Below, one piece after another: positions 17,177 through 25,068 of a DNA stretch of 64,000 nucleotides (within the stretch, counting starts at the first letter, position 1; each line of letters opens with the position of its first letter). The notes beneath the pieces were generated by a model. It was not told where the DNA came from. It made no database searches and worked only from the letters and a program-made list of their open reading frames with translations. The stretch covers positions 1,178,001 to 1,242,000 of the forward strand of contig NZ_CP107780.1 of NCBI RefSeq assembly GCF_036345175.1, in the 5' to 3' direction. This DNA is from Streptomyces sp. NBC_00576 (GTDB lineage Bacteria; Actinomycetota; Actinomycetes; Streptomycetales; Streptomycetaceae). A program made the translations under genes and the position numbers.

Positions 17177-18553
17177 TCAGGACGCCGCCCGCTGCCCCGC
17201 CGCCTCGGCGTCGGGGTGGGCCAGGCCCAGGTGGTCGCGGAGGGTGGTGCCCTCGTACTCCGTGCGGAAGACGCCGCGTTCCTGGAGCAGGGGGACCACC
17301 TGATCGGCGAAGGGGTCGAGGCCGGTCGGGGTGATGTGGGGGACGAGAATGAAGCCGTCGCTGGCGTCGGCCTGGACGAACTCGTTGATGGTGGCGGCGA
17401 CCGTCGCCGGGGAGCCGACGAAGTTCTGGCGGTTGCCGGTCTCGATGACGAGGTCTCGGATGGACCAGTTGTTGGCCTCCGCGCGCTCCCGCCACTCGCG
17501 GGCGGTGGCCAGCGGGTCCCGGTACATCCGCACCTGGGCCCGGCCGCGGGCGATGGTGTGCTCCCCGAGGTCGGGGTCGATGTCGGGCAACGGGCCGTCC
17601 GGGTCGTACGCGGACAGGTCCCGGTTCCAGACGAACTCCAGGTGCTTGATCGCCGTGGCGCCGCTGACCTGCTGGCGGCGTATCTCGTGGGCCAGTTCCT
17701 CCGCCTCGGCGTCGGTGTCGCCGAGGACGAAGCTCGCGGCGGGCAGGATCAGCAACTGGTCGGCGCGGCGTCCGTACTTGGCGAGGCGGTTCTTGACGTC
17801 CGCGTAGAAGGCCTGGCCCTCCTTGAGGGTGGCGTACCGGCTGAAGATCGCGTCGGCGGTCGAGGCGGCGAACTCGCGTCCCTCGTCGGAGTCACCGGCC
17901 TGGAAGATCACCGGGCGGCCCTGCGGGGAGCGGGGCACGTTGAACTGGCCCTCGATGTCGAAGTGCTGCCCCTGGTGCACGAACGCGCCGGCCTTCGCGT
18001 CCTGCAGGAAGGTGCCGGTCTGCTGGTCGGCGAGGACCTCGTCGCCGCGCCAGGAGTCGAAGAGCTCGCCCGCGGTCTGCAGGAACTCCTTCGCCCGTGA
18101 ATAGCGCTCCTCCTGGGGGAGGAAGCCGCCGCGGCGGAAGTTCTCGCCGGTGAAGGCGTCCCAGGAGGTGACGACGTTCCAGGCGGCGCGGCCGTCGGAG
18201 AGGTGGTCGAGGCTGGCGAACTGGCGGGCCACCTCATAGGGCTCGTTGAAGGTGGAGTTGATGGTGCCCGTGAGGCCGAGGCGCTCGGTGACGGCGGCGA
18301 GCGCGGCCAGCACGGTGAAGGTGTCGGGCCGTCCCACGACGTCCAAGTCGTATATTTTTCCGCCCTGTTCACGCAACCGCAGCCCCTCGGCGAGGAACAG
18401 GAAGTCGAACTTGGCGCGTTCGGCGGTCCGCGCGAAGTGCGCGAAGGAGCTGAACTCGATATGGCTGCCGGCCTGCGGGTCGCTCCACACGGTCGTGTTG
18501 TTGACACCGGGGAAGTGCGCGGCCAGATGGATCTGCTTCAGCGGCTTGCTCAT
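17177..18553 (-). CDS. LLM-class flavin-dependent monooxygenase (NtaA/SnaA/DszA type)
   Basis: A 458-residue TIM-barrel monooxygenase that uses reduced FMN supplied by a separate reductase. The N-terminal HLAAHFPGVNNTTVWSDP, the central RAAWNVVTSWDAFTGENF and the IFQAGDSDEGREFAA segment are characteristic of the nitrilotriacetate / dibenzothiophene-sulfone monooxygenase branch. Members release sulfite from sulfones and sulfonates or oxidise chelators. It lies 20 bp downstream of a second LLM gene in one operon preceded by a cysteine-type leader peptide, which favours a sulfur-scavenging role. The exact substrate is not readable. Confidence 0.9.
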   Translation of the reverse strand: MSKPLKQIHLAAHFPGVNNTTVWSDPQAGSHIEFSSFAHFARTAERAKFDFLFLAEGLRLREQGGKIYDLDVVGRPDTFTVLAALAAVTERLGLTGTINSTFNEPYEVARQFASLDHLSDGRAAWNVVTSWDAFTGENFRRGGFLPQEERYSRAKEFLQTAGELFDSWRGDEVLADQQTGTFLQDAKAGAFVHQGQHFDIEGQFNVPRSPQGRPVIFQAGDSDEGREFAASTADAIFSRYATLKEGQAFYADVKNRLAKYGRRADQLLILPAASFVLGDTDAEAEELAHEIRRQQVSGATAIKHLEFVWNRDLSAYDPDGPLPDIDPDLGEHTIARGRAQVRMYRDPLATAREWRERAEANNWSIRDLVIETGNRQNFVGSPATVAATINEFVQADASDGFILVPHITPTGLDPFADQVVPLLQERGVFRTEYEGTTLRDHLGLAHPDAEAAGQRAAS

Positions 18554-18573
18554 GGTCGTACGGTCCCTCCGGC

Positions 18574-19791
18574 TCAGGCGCTGACAGAAGCAGCAGTGGT
18601 GGCGTAGCGGTTGGCCGGGCGACTCAGGCCCAACAGCCCGCGCAGGGTGTCGGCCTCGTAGGCCTGCCGGAAGACGCCCCGGCGCTGGAGTTCGGGGACC
18701 AGTCCCTGGGTGATCGCCGGGAGGTCGTGTCCGGCGACGGCGGGCCGCAGCCGGAAGCCGCTCAGCCCGGCCGACTCCAACTCCTGGAGCAGGTCGGCGA
18801 GTTGGGTGGGCGTACCGGCGAAGATCCGGGCGTCACTGGTGTATTCGTACCCCGCGAGGGCGTCCAGGCGCTCCCAACGGGCGGTCGCGGCGGCCGGGGT
18901 GTCGTCGAGGAAGACCACCAAGTCACCGAAGACGTGCACGAGTTCACCGGCACGGCCGGCCGCCGACTGCTCGGCCCTGATCTCCTCGACGATCGCGCGG
19001 GCCTGGCTCGTGTCGTGCGGCGTGACGTAGCCGACGTCGGCCGAGCGGGCCACCAGCCGGTAGGGGACGGTGTCGTGGGCCAGCGCGGTGACGACCGGCT
19101 GCCCCTGGGGCGGGCGAGGGGTGATCGACGGTCCCTTCACACTGAAGTGCGGGCTCTCGAAGTCGATGTAGTGCAGCTTCTCCCGGTCGATGAAGCGGCC
19201 GGTGGCGGTGTCGCGGATCTCCGCGTCGTCCTCCCAGCTGTCCCAGAGCCGGCGGACCACCTCGACGTAGTCGGCGGCCTCGTCGAAGAGGCCGGCCACC
19301 GACTCCCACGCACGCGGGTCGTTCAGCGAGCCGACGTCCGGTATCGGGCGGCGGCCGAAGTGGGCGGCCTCGTTCTGGCGGGCGGTGATCTGGACGCGCA
19401 GGCCCGCGCGTCCGGTGCTCACGTAGTCGAGGGTGGCGATCGCCTTGGAGAGATGGAACGGCTCGGTGTGCGTGGCGACGACCGCCGGGACGATGCCTAT
19501 GTGCCGGGTGAGGGGGGCGACGCGGGCCGCGATCAGGACCGCGTCGAGGCGGCCCCGGACCTGGTCGGTGCGGCCGTCCTGTTCGAGCGGGTGCGAGGAC
19601 TGGAGGCCCAGGCCGTCCTCGATGGTCACGAAGTCGAGCAGCCCGCGCTCGGCCTCGGAGACCAGGTCGGCCCAGTAGCGGGCGGTGAACAACTCCCGGG
19701 GCCGGGCGACGGGTTCGCGCCAGGCGGCCGGGTGCCAGCCGGCGCCGTCGAGGGCGACGGCGAGGTGGAGAGAAGAGTGTGACGAGGACAC
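18574..19791 (-). CDS. LLM-class flavin-dependent oxidoreductase
   Basis: A 405-residue protein of the luciferase-like monooxygenase superfamily, more distant than its neighbour. It has LLDFVTIEDGLGLQSS, GIVPAVVATHTEPFHLSKAI and the typical GRAGLRVQITARQNEAAHFG barrel segment. The start is GTG at 19791. It is the first structural gene of a two-gene operon with the NtaA-type enzyme, 48 bp after a small leader ORF with the RRHIDL motif. The two enzymes probably act on related substrates using FMNH2. No flavin reductase gene is in the operon. Confidence 0.85.
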   Translation of the reverse strand: MSSSHSSLHLAVALDGAGWHPAAWREPVARPRELFTARYWADLVSEAERGLLDFVTIEDGLGLQSSHPLEQDGRTDQVRGRLDAVLIAARVAPLTRHIGIVPAVVATHTEPFHLSKAIATLDYVSTGRAGLRVQITARQNEAAHFGRRPIPDVGSLNDPRAWESVAGLFDEAADYVEVVRRLWDSWEDDAEIRDTATGRFIDREKLHYIDFESPHFSVKGPSITPRPPQGQPVVTALAHDTVPYRLVARSADVGYVTPHDTSQARAIVEEIRAEQSAAGRAGELVHVFGDLVVFLDDTPAAATARWERLDALAGYEYTSDARIFAGTPTQLADLLQELESAGLSGFRLRPAVAGHDLPAITQGLVPELQRRGVFRQAYEADTLRGLLGLSRPANRYATTAASVSA

Positions 19792-19839
19792 GAGTGTGGT
19801 GCCTTCCTGATCGACCGCACGAAGGAACGAGACAGCGGC

Positions 19840-19929
19840 TCAGGAACGACAGAGCGCGCCTGCCACACGCAGCAGGTCGATGTGCCGCCGCGAGTACAAC
19901 CTCGGACGGCACGGAATTGGCTTCGGCAC
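19840..19929 (-). CDS. Cysteine-type leader peptide upstream of LLM operon
   Basis: A 29-codon ORF (GTG at 19929; a shorter 19-codon reading from TTG at 19899 is possible) ending in SRRHIDLLRVAGALCRS and stop. The RRHIDL-RV-ALC signature matches small leader peptides known upstream of sulfur-assimilation genes in Streptomyces and other actinobacteria, where they are thought to couple expression to cysteine supply. It stops 48 bp before the first LLM gene. No clear ribosome-binding site is seen, so the start is uncertain, but the C-terminal motif is distinctive. Confidence 0.7.
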   Translation of the reverse strand: MPKPIPCRPRLYSRRHIDLLRVAGALCRS

Positions 19930-20000
19930 GATGTGGTCAACAATGCGATGACGTTGGGTGTTCCGGCTCTTTGTGTCGGCCGGATGAACAACGGCAGCGC

Positions 20001-20074
20001 CCCAAAGGGGCGCGGGGCTGTGTCGACATGCGGCTCCGCCGCGGGGCGCGACCAGCCCCCACCGGCCCGCAGCC
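20001..20074. repeat. Dispersed intergenic repeat, copy 2
   Basis: Reverse-orientation copy of the element at 261-336, here reading AGGGGCGCGGGGCTGTG through GCGGCTCCGCCGCGGGGCGCG to the end. It lies 10 bp beyond the stop of the frameshifted gene at 20085 and upstream of the LLM leader. Confidence 0.75.
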
Positions 20075-20084
20075 AACAAACCGC

Positions 20085-20953
20085 CTATCCCGCGGAGCGC
20101 CCCGCATACGCCGCCCAGTCCAGGATCTGCACAGCCGCCCCAGCCGCCTCCAGCCCCCGGCAATCGGCATGGTGCCGACGGGCGATCGCGTCGAGGTCGA
20201 GGTGCGGCCCGAAGGCCGGATGGGCGGCAAGACGGCGGGCATAGGCCCACAGGGCCGGATGATCGGCAACGCGGTGCACAGCCGCAGCGTCCAGGTGCCA
20301 CCTGTGCACAGTATCGAGGCGGACCAGGCTGACCCACAACTCCACATCCGCAGCGGTCAGTTGCTGACCCAGCAGATACGGGTCCGCAGCAAGCCGCGCG
20401 TTCAGCGAGCCCAGGGTGCGCAGCAGGGAGGCGAGCGCGTCGGCACGCTCGTCGTCCTCGCCGACGGCATCTCCCGCTCGCTGGGCCGCCGCGTCGATGC
20501 CGTGGGCGCACAACCGCTCGACGGCCTCGATCTCCGCCTCCAGGCCGCACGGGTACAGCGTGGGGCGGCCGGCACCGAAGTGCCGGGACAGGTCGCGCAG
20601 GATGTCCGGGGTGTGCGTGCTGACGATCCGCCCCGACCAGTCGTCGCTGAGTACGGGGGCAGTGGCCGCGCCGGAGTAGCGGTGTGCGCTCGCCTCGTAC
20701 AGCGGGCGCAGTGCGGAGTGGCCGCCGCCGGGGCGTCGGGGACGGCCGGCAACTCGGTGACCGGACAGGCCGCGTCAAGGCCAAGGAGGCTGTGGGTGAC
20801 GGCGATCCGGAGACAGTCGGGGTCGGCCGGGGACAGGTGGAGGCGGTAGCGGCGCGGCACGGCGTAGTGGCCGCTGCGCGAGTCCCGGCCGAGTCGGCCG
20901 CGGAAGGCGGGGCCGGGGCGGGCGGAGGTGGCGGCCAGTGGTGTGACGGACAT
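20085..20953 (-). pseudogene. Glutathionyl-hydroquinone reductase-like (ECM4/GST family), frameshifted
   Basis: The reading frame opens at the ATG at 20953 (RSGHYAVPRRYRLHLSP) and is homologous in style to ECM4/YqjG glutathione-transferase-like enzymes. Around 20720-20735, in a GGCGGCGG run, the frame shifts by one base. The continuation GHSALRPLYEASAHRYSG, SDDWSGRIVSTHTPDILRDL and the GST C-terminal domain (LTAADVELWVSLVRLDTVHRWH) lies in the other frame to 20085. The thiol site, expected as a Cys-Pro motif near the N-terminus, reads SPADPDC. A one-base loss, or a sequencing error, explains this. Intact relatives would reduce thiol-conjugated quinones. A leader peptide precedes it. Confidence 0.75.
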
Positions 20954-21041
20954 GAGTCTCCCCAGGTGTGGTGCGCAGACGTACGCGCGGCGGAAGGCGT
21001 AGTCGTGGGCCGCCGGTATGGCGCGTGGAGGGCGGCCGGGC

Positions 21042-21134
21042 TCAGTGCTGAGGGCTGAGGGAGCTGCAGACGCGCTGGAGGTCTATGTGTCGGCGGGAGG
21101 TCAGCAGCGGGGTCGGCCTGGGTGTGTGAACCAC
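21042..21134 (-). CDS. Cysteine-type leader peptide upstream of the ECM4-like gene
   Basis: A 30-codon ORF (GTG at 21134) ending SRRHIDLQRVCSSLSPQH then stop. It shares SRRHIDL-RV with the leader at 19840-19929 and carries a cysteine codon in the same region. It stops 88 bp ahead of the frameshifted ECM4-like gene. The peptide fits the family of actinobacterial sulfur-related leader peptides. Two such leaders in one locus argue for cysteine-dependent control of both minus-strand transcripts. Confidence 0.7.
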   Translation of the reverse strand: MVHTPRPTPLLTSRRHIDLQRVCSSLSPQH

Positions 21135-21373
21135 CCGACTGGCTCTCGACTCCACGCGCATCACGTTTCCCTACCTTTTCACTAGGATTCCCAAGGGGAG
21201 TGTCGATCGGCTCACGGCCCACGTCAAGGGCGTCTCGCACGGCGGACGGCGCCGGGCCCGGCAGACCTCCGTGTCCCCTCCGCCGAGGGGTCCTCCCAGT
21301 TGGCTCGTAAAGCTCGTGAACAGAGAAACGACGACGCCGACGGGCTTCGAGGACCCAGAAAGCAGGGGACGAC
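21135..21373. promoter_or_regulatory. Divergent control region, leader/ECM4-like and acyl-CoA dehydrogenase operon
   Basis: A region of 239 bp with a local A/T-rich patch near 21160-21190. A partial dyad CCTA-n9-TAGG lies at 21170-21186, about 35-50 bp upstream of the minus-strand leader start, a plausible operator position. The plus-strand ATG at 21374 has AGGGGAC as ribosome site. Confidence 0.4.
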
Positions 21374-22513
21374 ATGAGATTCCTGGAGCGCGAGCGCGCG
21401 GCCCTCACCAAGTTGCTGCCCGGCCTCGACGACGGGCTGCGGGCCCTGCCGCTGATGACGCTGGAGAGCCCGAAGAGTCCGGGCATCGGGTTGTTCCGTG
21501 AGTGCGGGGGCCCCGGGCTGCTGGCACCGACGGCCCTCCAGGGGCGGGGAGCCACCGCCCTCGAAGCGGTGCGGGTGCAGCGGGCGCTGGGCAGCCGCTC
21601 CCCCTCGCTGGCCGTGGCGACGACCATGCACCACTTCTCGATGGCCACGCTCGTCGGGCTGAGCGAGTCCGGCACGGGCGAGGGGCTGGAGTGGATGCTC
21701 GTCCAGGGCGTCGCGGCCGACAACCGGCTCATGGCGTCCGGCTTCGCGGAGGGCCGCAGCGGCACCGGCATCCTCTCCCCCGCGATGTCCGCCACGGTGA
21801 CCCCCGAGGGCGTACGCATCACCGGGGTGAAACGGCCGTGCAGTCTGGCCCGTTCCATGGATCTGCTCACCGCCAGCGTGATGGTGCCGTGCGAGAACGG
21901 CGAGGGCGAGGAACTGGCCGTGGCTCTGGTGCCGGCCGAGACGGAGGGGCTGAGCGTCAGCGGCTTCTGGGCGAGCAGCTTCCTCGCGGGCGCCGAGAGC
22001 GACCAGGTCACGCTGGACAACGTCCTCGTGCCACCGGAACTGCTGGTGCGCACCGCGTCTCCGGCCGGGGCCCGGCTCGACGAGGTGCAGACCGCCGGGC
22101 TCGTCTGGTTCGAGCTGCTGATGACCGGCAGCTATCTCGGCGCCGCGAGCGCCCTGGTGGAGCGGGTGCTGCGCAAGGACCGGGTGCCCGAGGCCGAACG
22201 GGTGCGGCTGCTGGTGGAGGCGGAGGGCGCGATGGCCGCCGTGGAGGGCCTGGCCCGGCGGGTGGACGAGGCGACCCCTGACGAGTCCGCGCTCGCCGAT
22301 TCCCTGTACGTCCGCTACACCGTGCAGGACGCGCTCGCCCGTGTTGTCCCGCGTGCGGTGGAACTGCTCGGCGGGCTCGGCTTCATGACCTCGGACGAGA
22401 TCGGCTACCTCGCCGCCTGCACCAACGGTCTCGCCCTGCACCCGCCGTCGAGGTCACGGATGACGGGCCCACTGGCCGCGTATCTGGACGAGGCACCGCT
22501 GACGGTCGCCTGA
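21374..22513 (+). CDS. Acyl-CoA dehydrogenase family protein
   Basis: A 379-residue FAD enzyme of the acyl-CoA dehydrogenase fold. The helical N-terminal domain is shortened, the middle beta domain has LMASGFAEGRSGTG and VRITGVKRPCSLARSMD (flavin-binding region), and the C-terminal helical domain ends in VELLGGLGFMTSDEIGYLAA. The usual catalytic glutamate of the C-terminal domain could not be placed with certainty. The gene starts an operon with a thioester-reductase-like SDR and an aminotransferase, so the substrate may be a carrier-bound acyl group. Because it diverges from a sulfur-type locus, an FMN monooxygenase of the DszC/SfnB group is a second possibility. Confidence 0.8.
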   Translation: MRFLERERAALTKLLPGLDDGLRALPLMTLESPKSPGIGLFRECGGPGLLAPTALQGRGATALEAVRVQRALGSRSPSLAVATTMHHFSMATLVGLSESGTGEGLEWMLVQGVAADNRLMASGFAEGRSGTGILSPAMSATVTPEGVRITGVKRPCSLARSMDLLTASVMVPCENGEGEELAVALVPAETEGLSVSGFWASSFLAGAESDQVTLDNVLVPPELLVRTASPAGARLDEVQTAGLVWFELLMTGSYLGAASALVERVLRKDRVPEAERVRLLVEAEGAMAAVEGLARRVDEATPDESALADSLYVRYTVQDALARVVPRAVELLGGLGFMTSDEIGYLAACTNGLALHPPSRSRMTGPLAAYLDEAPLTVA

Positions 22514-22591
22514 GGGTTTCCGGTACGAGGCCCACAGCGCCGTACGACCTGACGCCAACCGACGCCCAACCGACCGAGGGGGAAATTCGCC

Positions 22592-23704
22592 ATGCCCGAA
22601 TCCTGGACCGGAACCCGGCCCACCGTACTGCTCACAGGTGGCACCGGAGTGCTCGGCAGAGCTCTGATCGACGAGCTCCTGCCCGACTTCCGCATCGTCT
22701 GTCTGCGCCATCGCACCCCGGTGAACGACCCGCGGGTGCATGAGTTCCGCGCCGATCTGATGGAGCCTCAACTTGGATTGTCCCGGGTCGAGTTCGCGCG
22801 TCTCGCCGCCGACGTGGACCTGGTGCTGCACTCCGCCGCCGCCACCAACTGGCAGTGGGAGCCCGACCTGATCCGGCGCGCCAATCTCGACGGCACCCGC
22901 ACGATGCTCGACCTCGCCGCCCTCGCCGACGCGCCCTTCTTCCACATGAGCACCGCGTTCGTCGCCAATCCGCTGGCCCCGGAGGAGCAGGAGCGCTTTC
23001 CCGGCGCCGCCGCCTATCTCGCCTCGAAGACGGCGGCCGAACAGGCGGTGCGGGAGGCTCCGGTGCCCGGGGTGATCATGCGGCCGTCGGTGGTGATGGG
23101 CGACTCGGTGACCGGCCGGATCGCCGGGGTACAGGGGCTGACGCGGGCGCTGGGTGCCATCGTCAAGGGCCAGGTCCCGGTCATGCCGGGCGGGCCGGAC
23201 TCGCGGATCGACATGGTGCCGCAGGATGTCGTCGCCCGTGCGGTGGGCGACCTGATGCGCGGCGGGGTCACCGGCGGCGAGTACTGGCTGACGGCCGGCT
23301 CGGAGGTGCTGCTCCAGACCGAAGTCATCGACACCTGCCTGGAGTTCGCCGACCTGTACGGGCCCCGGCCGCATCCGCCCCGGCTGATTCCGCTGGAGTC
23401 GGTGCACCGGCTGCTGCTGCCGCTGATCGAGGGGCCCACGTTCCCGGAGTCGCTGCGCCGCCGCTTCCACACGTACGCGGAACTGCTGCTGGTCTTCCAG
23501 CGGGCGCTGCCCTTCGAGTCGTCCCTCGGCACACCGCACTGCGGCCGTCCGGTGTCGAAGGACGAGCTGCGCCAGGCCCTGGTACGCAATCTGGTCGCCT
23601 GGGCCGTCCGCCCGGGCGGAATGCGCGGCCGACAGCGCAGCCAGTCGGCGACTGCCTCCGCCGTATCCCAGAAGGCAACCCAGACAAGGGAGTTGGCGTC
23701 GTGA
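22592..23704 (+). CDS. Extended SDR, thioester reductase / NAD-dependent epimerase-like
   Basis: A 370-residue Rossmann-fold protein. The N-terminal TGGTGVLG (15-22) binds NAD(P); Ser120 (FFHMSTAF) and Tyr142/Lys146 (AYLASK) form the SDR active site. The C-terminal half follows the pattern of the male-sterility / thioester-reductase group that reduces carrier-bound acyl thioesters to aldehydes. GTG coupling (4-bp overlap) to a class III aminotransferase fits aldehyde formation followed by transamination to an amine, but this pathway is inferred. The tail after residue 335 is basic and serine-rich without a domain. Confidence 0.8.
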   Translation: MPESWTGTRPTVLLTGGTGVLGRALIDELLPDFRIVCLRHRTPVNDPRVHEFRADLMEPQLGLSRVEFARLAADVDLVLHSAAATNWQWEPDLIRRANLDGTRTMLDLAALADAPFFHMSTAFVANPLAPEEQERFPGAAAYLASKTAAEQAVREAPVPGVIMRPSVVMGDSVTGRIAGVQGLTRALGAIVKGQVPVMPGGPDSRIDMVPQDVVARAVGDLMRGGVTGGEYWLTAGSEVLLQTEVIDTCLEFADLYGPRPHPPRLIPLESVHRLLLPLIEGPTFPESLRRRFHTYAELLLVFQRALPFESSLGTPHCGRPVSKDELRQALVRNLVAWAVRPGGMRGRQRSQSATASAVSQKATQTRELAS

Positions 23705-25068
23705 CCACTGTCCCCACCGTCCCTGTCGGCTCCCTGCTCCGGCCGGACATCGAACCCACAGCCACCACAGCCCCCACCGACGCCACGGTCGACAGCCGCG
23801 ATCGCATCGCCCACCTCTACCGCGAGCACCTCTCCTCCGGCCGTGCCGTCATGGGAACCGTGCTCGGCGGCATGCTGGAGACCGCGTCCGAGGGGGCGTG
23901 GATCTTCACCGACGACGGCCGCCGCTACCTCGACTTCGGCGGCTACGGGGTCTTCATCCTGGGCCACCGGCACCCCGCCGTGACAGCGGCCGTGCACTGC
24001 CAGCTGGACGCCCATCCACTGGCCTCCCGGGTCTTCCTGGAGCCGGTCGCGGCCCGCGCCGCCGAGGCCCTCGCCGCCCGCACCCCGGCCGGCCTCGACC
24101 GGGTGCACTTCGTCAACTCCGGCGCGGAGGCGACCGAGGCGGGCCTGAAACTGGCGCGCGCCCATGGGCACACCGCGCTGGTCAGCACGGCCGGCGGCTA
24201 CCACGGCAAGACTCTGGGCGCGCTCTCCGCCACCGCCAACGCCAAGTACCAGGAGCCGTTCCGTCCGCTGCTGCCGGACAGCAACGTCGTCCCGTACGGC
24301 GACCCGGACGCGCTGGAAGCGATGCTCGGCCTGCTCGGCGAACGGGCCTGTGTGATCGTCGAGCCGGTGCAGGGCGAGGGCGGGGTACGGATTCCGCCAC
24401 CGGGATATCTGGCGGAGGTGAGCCGACTGTGCCGGGCGTACGGCGCCTTCCTGATCGTCGACGAGATCCAGACGGGACTGGGACGGCTGGGCTCGTGGTG
24501 GGGTCTGGACGGGGAGGGGCAGGAGGGTGTCGAGGGCGCCGGGCAGGTCACACCGGACGTCCTCCTCGTCGGCAAGGGGCTGAGCGGCGGGGTGGTGCCC
24601 GTCGCGGCGATGGTCGCGACCGGGGCGGCGTACGGCCCGTTCTCCCGTGACCCCTACCTCCACACCTCGACGTTCGCCGCCTCGCCGATCGCCTGTGCGG
24701 CGGCGCGGGCCGCGGTCGAGGCGCTGGCCAGGGAGGATGTCGTCGCCCGGGCCCGCACGCTCGGCGAGCGACTGCTCGCGGGCGTCCGCGCGGTCTGCGC
24801 GCCGTACCTCGGCGGGCTCGTCCGTGAGGTGCGCGGACGGGGACTGCTGATCGGCCTGGAGTTCACCGAGGAGCGGGCCGTCGGCGAGCTGATCCTCGAA
24901 CTGGTCGGCCGGGGCGTCCTCGTGAACCACTCCCTCAACGCCTCCCGGGTGCTGCGCCTGACACCACCCGCGATCGTCGGCGACGACGAGGTACGGCTCT
25001 TCCTCACGACCCTGGCGGAGTCGATGCGCGACGTGGCGCGACGGGTGGGCCGAGACCCCGTTCAGTGA
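23701..25068 (+). CDS. Class III aminotransferase (PLP-dependent)
   Basis: A 455-residue fold-type I aminotransferase. Visible are NSGAEATEAGLKLAR (cofactor phosphate loop, about 139-153), TAGGYHGKTLG (163-173), VDEIQTGLGRLG with Asp254 pairing with the PLP ring, and the Schiff-base Lys292 in LLVGKGLSGG. The family covers ornithine, GABA, diaminobutyrate and terminal-amine aminotransferases. The GTG start overlaps the SDR stop by 4 bp, and the 3' end overlaps the convergent ABC1-kinase gene by 7 bp. The preceding reductase suggests an aldehyde substrate. Confidence 0.88.
   Translation: MTTVPTVPVGSLLRPDIEPTATTAPTDATVDSRDRIAHLYREHLSSGRAVMGTVLGGMLETASEGAWIFTDDGRRYLDFGGYGVFILGHRHPAVTAAVHCQLDAHPLASRVFLEPVAARAAEALAARTPAGLDRVHFVNSGAEATEAGLKLARAHGHTALVSTAGGYHGKTLGALSATANAKYQEPFRPLLPDSNVVPYGDPDALEAMLGLLGERACVIVEPVQGEGGVRIPPPGYLAEVSRLCRAYGAFLIVDEIQTGLGRLGSWWGLDGEGQEGVEGAGQVTPDVLLVGKGLSGGVVPVAAMVATGAAYGPFSRDPYLHTSTFAASPIACAAARAAVEALAREDVVARARTLGERLLAGVRAVCAPYLGGLVREVRGRGLLIGLEFTEERAVGELILELVGRGVLVNHSLNASRVLRLTPPAIVGDDEVRLFLTTLAESMRDVARRVGRDPVQ

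Noticed and set aside
17008..17334. Possible small plus-strand gene after the metalloprotease (MTAATDEPSHHRAL...)
   Set aside because: Its ATG lies in the right arm of one terminator hairpin, its middle is encoded by the second hairpin and the rest is antisense to the LLM gene. It looks like a by-product of the hairpins.
21374..25068. Complete lipid/polyketide biosynthetic gene cluster
   Set aside because: No ketosynthase, adenylation domain, acyl carrier protein or fatty acyl-AMP ligase was found; only three tailoring-type enzymes are present.
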